A stretch of DNA of 12,473 nucleotides from Cryomorphaceae bacterium. GTDB taxonomy: Bacteria; Bacteroidota; Bacteroidia; Flavobacteriales_G; Salibacteraceae. A model generated the notes under the pieces. It was not told where the DNA came from and did no database searches. It worked only from the letters and a program-made list of their open reading frames with translations. This document shows positions 7,437 to 12,473 of this stretch, piece by piece (positions within the stretch are counted from its first letter, which is position 1; every line of letters starts with the position of its first letter). The position numbers and the translations under genes are program-made. The stretch lies in NCBI GenBank assembly GCA_003564735.1, contig PXEK01000111.1, forward strand, positions 1-12,473. Direction: 5' to 3'.

Positions 7437-7794
7437 GGGCCTTAATGTATGATTTAGGCAGAGGCGAAGAGTGAAGTTTGTTTTGCGGGTGAAATACGGA
7501 GGGAGCCGGGAACGAGAGAGTTTGGTCGCGGTTTAGGCCGGGCAAATTGTTGAAAAAACCGAATGAGGCAATTAAGATGAAGAGAAAGTTGAAAATTTCC
7601 CGAAAAAGGAACTTTAGAGGGCTTGAATAGACGCTCACCACATCTTTAAACTTTGAATTTGAGTGTTTCTTTTTGAGGAAAGTTTATTCGGACATAAGTC
7701 TGTCAAAAAACTTTGTTTATCCCTCAAAAGTTGACTACACGGGTTTAGCTAAGAGATTTTAAGAGCGACATATTTTAAAGTTGAGTACTCAGTC
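7437..7794. other. Gene-free gap at the edge of the accessory region
   Basis: About 360 bases without a convincing gene between the thioesterase stop and the end of the unknown minus-strand gene. The first 190 bases are relatively G-rich on the plus strand; the rest is AT-rich and contains the inverted repeat at 7671-7729. A 102-codon open frame on the minus strand (7333-7641) runs antisense into the thioesterase and shows no recognisable protein features. This gap marks the change from core genes to the minus-strand accessory genes. Confidence 0.5.
7671..7729. repeat. Interrupted inverted repeat (15 bp of arm)
   Basis: TTTTGAGG (7671-7678) plus AAAGTTT (7679-7685) pair with AAACTTT (7708-7714) and CCTCAAAA (7722-7729); the right arm has a seven-base insertion (7715-7721) between its halves. 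The loop also holds a small GAC...GTC pairing. It lies beyond the end of the unknown minus-strand gene and between convergent genes, so it could fold as a terminator-like hairpin or be the remnant of an element end. Neither role is shown. Confidence 0.45.
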
Positions 7795-7821
7795 TTACCG
7801 TCGAAATGGCGTGTGTAAAAA

Positions 7822-8424
7822 TCACTTTTTGAAGTCTTTTATTTTTCGGGCGCATTGTTTTTTGTATTCCTCAAAATTGCCGGTTAGTGCGTCAAGAATT
7901 TCAGATTTGGTTGCGTTTCCGACCCCTAATCGCTCCGTGATGGAATCAAAATTATTATCTGCGAATCTCTCATAATTATCAGGTGAATATACTTCCTCTC
8001 TTAACATGGGTATGTCGGATTCATACGAAAATTCGTGCGGGTCATTACCGCGTGGAAAGTCTAATTCTTCAATTGATTTGTATTGGTTCGGAATCAATCG
8101 TACATCAAAAACAAAACTGCGGTGAATTCTGATTTTGCTTTGAGACCAATCTACGGGTTCTTCGACAGTAAATACATCTAAGTTTGTATATTTAGAAAGG
8201 TATTCAATATGATGGTCGTAAGCAAAAGCCTTATCGATTTCTTTTTCGGCAAAATTGATCTCAATTAACGGCGGATCAAAGAGTTCCTCTCAGGCTTCAG
8301 TGGAATACCTTTCTGAAATTTCGCCGATTCAAATAGCAGGTATTTTGCTTACAAGTTCCTCATTTTCCTTGATGAACCCTTTTCATACTTCAATCAGTTT
8401 CTTGTTTATGTTGTTTAAAATACG
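7822..8424 (-). pseudogene. Unknown gene, probably 5'-truncated, with three in-frame UGA codons
   Basis: On the minus strand a protein-like frame runs from after a TAA (8427-8425) to a TGA at 7824-7822. It is broken only by TGA codons at 8385-8383, 8331-8329 and 8292-8290. Between them the sequence reads like conserved protein (KGFIKENEELVSKIPAI; IGEISERYSTEA; EELFDPPLIEINFAEKE), and from 8289 down it is uninterrupted (TTG at 8097 is the first conventional start there). One Trp is coded by TGG (8148-8146). If the final TGA were also read, the frame would go on for eight codons to TAA at 7797-7795. No ATG opens the full frame, so the 5' end seems lost. I do not recognise the family: it is acidic, with no membrane segment. 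It follows the Fic gene by about 125 bases and shares its UGA pattern, so the two may be linked in function or history. Confidence 0.5.
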
Positions 8425-8475
8425 TTACAGCCGGACTTTCCTACGAAAAAACGAACTTCAATTTGTGCACTTTCC

Positions 8476-8512
8476 TCTCCTTTTTACCGTGACCGCGCAG
8501 AAGCAAAGGAGA
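8476..8512. repeat. 8-bp inverted repeat in the gap between the Fic gene and its neighbour
   Basis: TCTCCTTT (8476-8483) and AAAGGAGA (8505-8512) are perfect inverted copies with a 21-base loop. It lies 40 bases downstream of the Fic stop on the minus strand. There is no U-run after the stem, so an intrinsic terminator is not supported. On the minus strand the 3' arm carries a purine-rich GGAGAGG followed by GTG and nine codons, which resembles a ribosome binding site and a tiny leader but leads nowhere. Confidence 0.35.
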
Positions 8513-8551
8513 TGCTGCTTGTTTGCAGGTGATGTTTTGAGGACTCGGCTT

Positions 8552-9334
8552 TTATTCCAAGTCATCTAACCCTTTTATGGTCATCAACAAAAAATCAAGA
8601 CTTTTTGAGTAATCCAAATTCTCGTATTCCGGTCCAATCTTTCTGATATTTGAATAATATTCTTTTCGTTTCTTATAGTAGTTCTTCTCTAATTTGACAT
8701 ACGTTGCCTTTTCTCCAATTTTTTCAATCAGGAATCATTTTTCAATCAATCGTGCAGTTCGTCCGTTACCGTCTTGAAAAGGATGAATTTTTACGAATAC
8801 CAAATGCAATAAAGACGAATAATAAAAAGCCTCAAACGGGTCTAAGTCTGTTCGACGAAGGATTTCAATATCGTGAAATAATTTATCAAGCTCTGCTGCA
8901 ACTATATCCGGATCGGCGGCAATATATTCAATTTTGTCATCGCTGTTTATTACCAACATGGGGTTATTCCTAATCAACCGTTGTTGACTTTTAGGCAGAA
9001 GATTTCTGCTCAAAGCCGAGTGGACTTTTTTTACATTTTCAAGTGTTAAGGGGTTATGGTCAATAAAGTCATAAGCAGCATATAAATCATCAGCCCTGCG
9101 GGTGTAATCGGGTTTAAATTTTACTTTTAAAAACTTGTGCTTGAAATAACTGTCAAAATCAATATCTTCTCATTGAATTTTTGATGAATATACAGATGAA
9201 ATTGATTTATAAAACTGAAAGTAATCAACGGGAATCTCAACCTTTCTGCTTTGATCGATTACATCTAAGGGTGATTCTATTGCTGCGTTTCGGTAATCGT
9301 CAAGTAACTGATTTGTCAGAATTCTAAATTCCAT
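8552..9334 (-). pseudogene. Fic-domain protein (probable AMP-transferase) gene with two in-frame UGA codons
   Basis: A 260-codon frame from ATG at 9334 to TAA at 8552, continuous except for TGA at codons 55 (9172-9170) and 200 (8737-8735). Residues 184-192 carry the catalytic Fic motif HPFQDGNGR, with the His that activates the target hydroxyl; such enzymes transfer AMP from ATP to proteins. Residues 50-55 align with the N-terminal inhibitory motif (S/T)xxxE(G/N) of class II Fic proteins, but the inhibitory Glu is Gln (54) and the following residue is the first UGA. The second UGA follows RTARLIEK, where as I recall relatives have Trp. The sequence on both sides of each UGA stays in frame and family-like to the end. 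A strong TACCTTTG promoter element lies just upstream. With the standard code this is a pseudogene; read-through would restore a full-length protein. Confidence 0.85.
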
Positions 9335-9350
9335 TTTTTACTTATTTGCA

Positions 9351-9358
9351 CAAAGGTA
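9351..9358 (-). promoter_or_regulatory. Bacteroidota -7 promoter element (TACCTTTG) for the Fic gene
   Basis: On the minus strand TACCTTTG occupies 9358-9351, an exact TAnnTTTG match and identical to the element before the lipoprotein gene. It lies 16 bases before the Fic ATG. No clear -33 TTTG is seen. An intact promoter suggests that the gene is, or recently was, transcribed. Confidence 0.55.
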
Positions 9359-9462
9359 ATTTAAATCGCTGTTTAGAATCTGTAACTAACACTTGGTGAC
9401 ACGATGCAGGCATTACGTTTTTTATTCTGTAGATAATGGGGTCAAAGTTTTTATTTCCTTAT

Positions 9463-9522
9463 AAACCGGCGAACAATGATCGAAACTTTGGATAACCGTC
9501 AAATCTGCTGATTTCCCGAATT
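9463..9522. repeat. Intergenic repeat, copy 1 (AAACCGGC ... ATCTGCTGATTTCCCGAAT)
   Basis: The gap downstream of the TPR gene carries AAACCGGC (9463-9470) and, 32 bases later, a segment at 9503-9522 that matches 11870-11889 at 17 of 19 leading positions. Both copies have AAACCGGC first and both lie just downstream (minus strand) of a minus-strand gene. The spacer differs in length and sequence. This may be a shared cassette boundary or a 3' regulatory element; the copies are short and imperfect. Confidence 0.4.
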
Positions 9523-9533
9523 GGAGGTCGTGT

Positions 9534-10388
9534 TTATTTATTCATTTCCTTTTCCCAATAATTGATATACATCAAGTAGTCGGAGTCTTTGTCAGCGTAT
9601 TTTTTCGTCAACTTAGCCCATTCTCTGAATTTTCGTTTATCTTTTTGTTTAAAATAAACTTGAGCCATATTTACAGCCATTTCACTCTGTTGAAATTTAT
9701 CATTTGATAATTTTATACCTTTCAAATAAATCATTTCTGCTTCCTCAAACTTGTTTTGACCAATTAAAGAGTAGCCTAACTCGCGGTAATAAAAGAGGTT
9801 ATTTGGATCACTTTCTATTGCCAACCTTAAAATTTCTTCGGCTTTTTCAAATCGCTTTGTCGCGTTATAAGCAAAAGCTAACTCGAATTCAAGTTGCTCA
9901 GCATGTTTGCTTATTTGATATGCTTTTTCCAGGTCATTCAAAGCTAATTCGCTTGCCCCTACATGGTTATAATGGTAGCCTCTTCTTATTAAGCTGTTTA
10001 GAGAGTCACTACTTTGTTTATAAAACCTTAGCCATTCCGGATCAGGCGGTAATTCTAATTCGGCTATTTTATCAGAGGGTATTATAGCTACCGGCTTTGT
10101 TTCAGGCGATAATCTCATTTTAATGTTCCAAGAGGTATCTTTTTTGGTTTTATAAAACTCTCCGTCGTCCGTTACTTTAAATTTACTTTCAAAGTTGAAT
10201 GTGAATCCCGCTTCTTCATCCAAATAAATAAAACCATAAGAATATGCGGTGTCTGAATTTGATTTTGGAAAAGCAACCCACATATCCTCACATTCAAAAT
10301 ATTTTTTATCAAATTTCAAATTTGGGGTTTGCGTGTAATATAGCACGGGAAAAAGGAGAAAAAAAATCAGGTTTAATTTTAGCTTCAT
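9534..10388 (-). CDS. Secreted TPR-repeat protein of unknown role
   Basis: 284 residues. Residues 1-20 form a signal peptide (basic MKLKLN, then a hydrophobic run, ending near YTQ), with no lipobox Cys, so a periplasmic or secreted location is expected. Residues 21-115 are a strand-rich segment without a recognised domain. From about 134 to 265 there are three to four tetratricopeptide repeats, for example ASELALNDLEKAYQIS, then KRFEKAEEILRLAIESDPNN and NKFEEAEMIYLKGIKLS. Such repeats mediate protein-protein contacts. Trp is always TGG here, unlike the Fic gene next to it. It stands alone on the minus strand between two non-coding gaps of about 200 bases. No promoter consensus was found just upstream. 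It ends in TAA. No enzyme function is visible. Confidence 0.85.
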   Translation of the reverse strand: MKLKLNLIFFLLFPVLYYTQTPNLKFDKKYFECEDMWVAFPKSNSDTAYSYGFIYLDEEAGFTFNFESKFKVTDDGEFYKTKKDTSWNIKMRLSPETKPVAIIPSDKIAELELPPDPEWLRFYKQSSDSLNSLIRRGYHYNHVGASELALNDLEKAYQISKHAEQLEFELAFAYNATKRFEKAEEILRLAIESDPNNLFYYRELGYSLIGQNKFEEAEMIYLKGIKLSNDKFQQSEMAVNMAQVYFKQKDKRKFREWAKLTKKYADKDSDYLMYINYWEKEMNK

Positions 10389-10561
10389 TGTTTTTTAGTA
10401 TTAAGCATAGGCAGGCTCTGCTCACATGAATCTATTTTTCTATCGCGTTTAATTTGAGTATGGGCACTCTAGAGCCGAATGTTGATTGTCAAGTTTCAAA
10501 ACTAAGGTTTTTTTCTTAACCTTGAATTAGAATTTAGGTTGACGTTAAACTCTCACTTGTG

Positions 10562-10604
10562 AACCGGCAAGCGGTATTTTGTACTCACACGATTGGTGCC
10601 GGTT
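10562..10604. repeat. 7-bp inverted repeat AACCGGC / GCCGGTT in a gene-free gap
   Basis: AACCGGC (10562-10568) and GCCGGTT (10598-10604) are perfect inverted copies with a 29-base loop. AACCGGC also occurs in direct orientation at 9464, 10632 and 11841, all in or at the edge of non-coding gaps of the accessory region. The remainder of 10389-10616 shows only a 6-bp hairpin (AAGGTT/AACCTT, 10504-10523). Confidence 0.4.
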
Positions 10605-10616
10605 TTGTGCGGTGGG

Positions 10617-10766
10617 TTAGTTCCAAATGGCAACCGGCCATAGCGTAGGCTTTTTTTGAAAAGTGCCGATTTTACCTTCCAATTCGTCAATCGGGGAAGG
10701 TTTGAGAAACGGATTGATTTTTAACAATGCTTCCTCAGGTTTGCGTTTCAAATGCCTTTCTGTCAT
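10617..10766 (-). CDS. Small hypothetical protein coupled to the DUF1016 nuclease gene
   Basis: A 49-codon frame from ATG at 10766 to TAA at 10617. Its ATG overlaps the TGA stop of the nuclease gene (ATGA, 10763-10766), which is the main reason to take it seriously. The product is basic at the start (MTERHLKRKPEEALLKINPF), has a central acidic segment (SPIDELEGKIG) and ends in an aromatic stretch (TLWPVAIWN); both Trp codons are TGG. No membrane segment or known motif is visible. The last codons run through an AACCGGC copy (10632-10638, minus-strand GCCGGTT), which may mean that the 3' end was set by a recombination junction, so it could be a truncated remnant of a larger partner gene. Confidence 0.4.
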   Translation of the reverse strand: MTERHLKRKPEEALLKINPFLKPSPIDELEGKIGTFQKKPTLWPVAIWN

Positions 10767-11785
10767 TTCTCATCATCTTCGTTTTTATTACTCTTTTGCA
10801 ATTCATTAATAAGCATGTTTTGCAACTCTTCTTTAGGTAATAGCAGTTGATACTCTGAGACCCCAATTGGTTTGTTGACATCCTGTAAGGCAATCTCAAC
10901 GTCTAAATGGTCTTTGTCCGCACAAAGTATGATGCCTATAGATGGGCTTTCATTCTCTCCTTTTTCCAATTTGTCCAGTAAGGATAAATAGAAATTCATT
11001 TTACCAACATACTCAGGTTTAAAACTGCCTATTTTCAGCTCAATAGCCACTAAAGATTGTAACCCTCTGTGAAAAAAAAGCATATCTACGAAATATTCTT
11101 TATTGTTATATTCCAGTCGATACTGATTGCCGATAAAACTAAATCCTTTGCCAAGCTCTAAAATAAATTCCCTGATTTTGACAATGAGCCTTTTCTCCAG
11201 CTCCATTTCTTTTAGCGGTTCCGTAATACCCAAAAAGCCCAGGTTGTATGAACTTTTAAATACCTCGTTGGCATATTCTGCACTTTGTTGGGGCAGGGTT
11301 TCTTTAAAATTATGAGAAGCAATTTGCTTTTGCACTTTGCCATAACTGTCCAATTTAATGGCATTAAGCAATACATCTCTTGACCACCCTTTGTTAAAGA
11401 TTTCATCCGCATAAAACGCAACTGCATCAAGTGACCCTACCTTACTCATTAAAAGCAAATTATGGCCCCATGGCAAAACTGCTACAGCCTGTTGCAGTTT
11501 TAGATCTGCTTTGTGGTAACGTTCATAAAATAGTTTCATGTTCCATAAGTTACGGGGAGAAAGTCCCATGTCGGGGAATTCATTTTTCAAATCCACAGAA
11601 AGCTGCTTTACTACACCACTGCCATAACCTTCTTCTAATTGGCGTTCGAATAGTAATCTGCCCAAAGTCCAATATACGGTATTGGTTGTTTTGGCCACTC
11701 GTTGCGCAAGCTGTTTTCGTGCCGTGTGAATTTCTGCGACTGCCTGTCGTAGTATCTCATTGTAATCGTTTGGTTTGATATTCAA
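10763..11785 (-). CDS. DUF1016/YhcG-family PD-(D/E)XK nuclease
   Basis: 340 residues. The N-terminal helical part (about 8-170) matches the DUF1016 N domain (HTARKQLAQRV, VYWTLGRLLFERQ, GLSPRNLWNMKLFYERY, LPWGHNLLLMSKV). The C-terminal part (about 185-330) is a PD-(D/E)XK nuclease-like domain with Asp234 in YFVDMLFFHR and the E249-x-K251 pair in VAIELKIG, followed by the usual KPEYVGKMNFYLSLLD. The family is found beside restriction-modification and other accessory genes in many bacteria; the substrate here is not known. The start is TTG at 11785: a TAA lies in frame seven codons upstream with no ATG or GTG between. It ends in TGA, overlapping a small open frame. Trp is always TGG, so this gene does not share the UGA pattern of the Fic pair. 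Confidence 0.93.
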   Translation of the reverse strand: MNIKPNDYNEILRQAVAEIHTARKQLAQRVAKTTNTVYWTLGRLLFERQLEEGYGSGVVKQLSVDLKNEFPDMGLSPRNLWNMKLFYERYHKADLKLQQAVAVLPWGHNLLLMSKVGSLDAVAFYADEIFNKGWSRDVLLNAIKLDSYGKVQKQIASHNFKETLPQQSAEYANEVFKSSYNLGFLGITEPLKEMELEKRLIVKIREFILELGKGFSFIGNQYRLEYNNKEYFVDMLFFHRGLQSLVAIELKIGSFKPEYVGKMNFYLSLLDKLEKGENESPSIGIILCADKDHLDVEIALQDVNKPIGVSEYQLLLPKEELQNMLINELQKSNKNEDDEK

Positions 11786-11839
11786 TTGTTTACTTATTTT
11801 AGATTAATCACAAATTTCATTTCCAAGTTACGAGTTGTA

Positions 11840-11889
11840 AAACCGGCTATCGGGATTCCATGCTACGGCATCTGCTAACTTCCCGAATA
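11840..11889. repeat. Intergenic repeat, copy 2 (AAACCGGC ... ATCTGCTAACTTCCCGAAT)
   Basis: The second copy of the element at 9463-9522. AAACCGGC is at 11840-11847 and the ATCTGCT...CCCGAAT segment at 11870-11889, 22 bases further on. It lies between the DUF1016 gene and the three-helix membrane protein gene, again downstream of a minus-strand gene. Here TCGGG (11850-11854) and CCCGA (11882-11886) could also pair; copy 1 lacks that pairing. Confidence 0.4.
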
Positions 11890-11913
11890 TGTCTTTGGTA
11901 ACAGATTTTTATT

Positions 11914-12270
11914 TCATTCCCAACCTGAATACATTAATTCAATTAGTCCAAAAGTTCCGAAAAATGGAAACAAAACTGCTGCCAAAATTAGACTGTATGT
12001 CAGTATGGATCTATTGTATAGACCAACCTTTTTATAAACTCTTACAATGTCGGTGATAAAGTTTGCAATTAAAAGTGCAAAGCATAATAGAGCTAAACTT
12101 CCACCGATAAATAGCAGTGGCATTGTGAAGAATTCTGACTGTGCTCTTCCTCCTCCCGTCAGTTTTTGATTGGCAATAGCCTTTGTAACTGCTAAAAGAA
12201 TTAAAATGGCCTCAATCATAACTGATACTGAGGCAATAACCAAACTTGCTATTTTAAATCCTTTGTACAT
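11914..12270 (-). CDS. Small membrane protein with three predicted helices, unknown function
   Basis: 118 residues, almost entirely hydrophobic, with likely transmembrane helices at about 8-33, 48-72 and 88-114, separated by short loops that hold the charged residues (QKLTGGGRAQSEF and DIVRVYKKVGLYNRS). There is no signal peptide cleavage site and no catalytic motif; it is probably an inner-membrane protein. It starts with ATG at 12270 without a Shine-Dalgarno sequence and ends in TGA (a TAG follows in frame 13 codons later). It stands alone between non-coding gaps, like the other accessory genes here. I do not recognise the family. Confidence 0.7.
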   Translation of the reverse strand: MYKGFKIASLVIASVSVMIEAILILLAVTKAIANQKLTGGGRAQSEFFTMPLLFIGGSLALLCFALLIANFITDIVRVYKKVGLYNRSILTYSLILAAVLFPFFGTFGLIELMYSGWE

Positions 12271-12473
12271 TTTGTCAATATTGTCTTTTTAAATGGCCGG
12301 TCTCTCGTTTATATTCTAAATAAGTGTTTACCCTACTTGCAATTATACAACAAATAATAAATTCCAAATCACCGGTTTGATAGCGCTTGTGACTTAAACG
12401 GGGGTAATTATAACTAAAATATCAGCTATCCCGTGGCCCGTGTTCAACCTTTGCGTGGCTTTCTTCAAGGCTT

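Noticed and set aside
7333..7641. 102-codon open frame on the minus strand
   Set aside because: It runs antisense into the thioesterase gene, lacks family features, and has a composition unlike the real genes.
8428..8450. GGAAAGTCCGG on the minus strand, resembling the conserved start of RNase P RNA
   Set aside because: Only about 11 bases match; the rest of the RNase P core is absent on both sides.
8255..8569. 104-codon open frame on the plus strand
   Set aside because: It lies antisense to the UGA-interrupted gene, whose own frame has much more protein-like sequence.
7822..9334. Genome-wide reassignment of UGA (Mycoplasma-type or Gracilibacteria-type code)
   Set aside because: UGA ends the sigma factor, phosphatase and nuclease genes in ATGA overlaps, and Trp is UGG in all other genes, so the organism uses the standard code.
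8552..9334. UGA read as selenocysteine in the Fic gene
   Set aside because: The positions match a motif Gly/Asn and a probable Trp rather than redox Cys, and no obvious SECIS-like hairpin follows either codon.
9704..10087. 127-codon open frame on the plus strand
   Set aside because: It is antisense to the TPR protein gene, which has a signal peptide and clear repeats.
9335..12300. Integron attC sites between the accessory genes
   Set aside because: No pair of RYYYAAC / GTTRRRY core sites could be fitted, and no integrase is in the window.
12394..12473. Possible 3' end of another minus-strand gene entering from the right edge (25 codons then TAA)
   Set aside because: An open stretch this short is common by chance and no motif can be recognised.
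1..12473. tRNA, rRNA, CRISPR arrays or insertion sequences
   Set aside because: No cloverleaf or CCA-type tRNA pattern, no regularly spaced repeats and no transposase fragments were seen on either strand.

Overview
The window looks like a chromosomal segment of a Bacteroidota bacterium, probably Flavobacteriales. The evidence is: a dnaA gene with a low-molecular-weight phosphatase and a RsmI-like methylase on one side and a small hotdog thioesterase on the other; two copies of the Bacteroidota -7 promoter element TAnnTTTG (TACCTTTG before the lipoprotein gene and before the Fic gene); a general lack of Shine-Dalgarno sequences; a lipoprotein whose lipobox Cys is followed by an acidic stretch; and an ECF sigma factor coupled to an envelope protein with an outer-membrane barrel domain.

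Layout. Positions 1-3784 (plus strand): the 3' part of an MscS-family channel; an ECF sigma factor overlapping by ATGA with a protein that joins an anti-sigma-like N terminus and one membrane helix to a C-terminal beta-barrel domain; and a PKD-like, probably surface-exposed lipoprotein with its own promoter. Positions 3982-6608 (minus strand): a core operon dnaA > LMW phosphatase > tetrapyrrole-methylase-fold methyltransferase, the last two overlapping by ATGA. Positions 6609-7028: a very AT-rich divergent region with inverted repeats and one perfect DnaA box. Positions 7029-7436: the thioesterase (plus strand).

From about 7437 to the end the character changes. All recognisable genes are on the minus strand, are separated by long non-coding gaps, and look accessory: a short unknown gene and a Fic-domain gene that both carry in-frame UGA codons, a secreted TPR protein, a DUF1016/YhcG-type PD-(D/E)XK nuclease with a coupled 49-codon reading frame, and a small three-helix membrane protein. 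Some of the gaps share similar motifs (AACCGGC copies and an imperfect repeat at 9463-9522 / 11840-11889), which suggests gene-by-gene acquisition.

The main oddity is the adjacent pair at 7822-9334. Five in-frame UGA codons interrupt two otherwise well-conserved reading frames, with no UAA, no UAG and no frameshift inside the recognisable protein sequence. Elsewhere in the window UGA is clearly a real stop (three ATGA overlaps) and Trp is read from UGG. The pair may be decaying pseudogenes, or genes that evolved where UGA was read as an amino acid; the sequence alone does not decide this.
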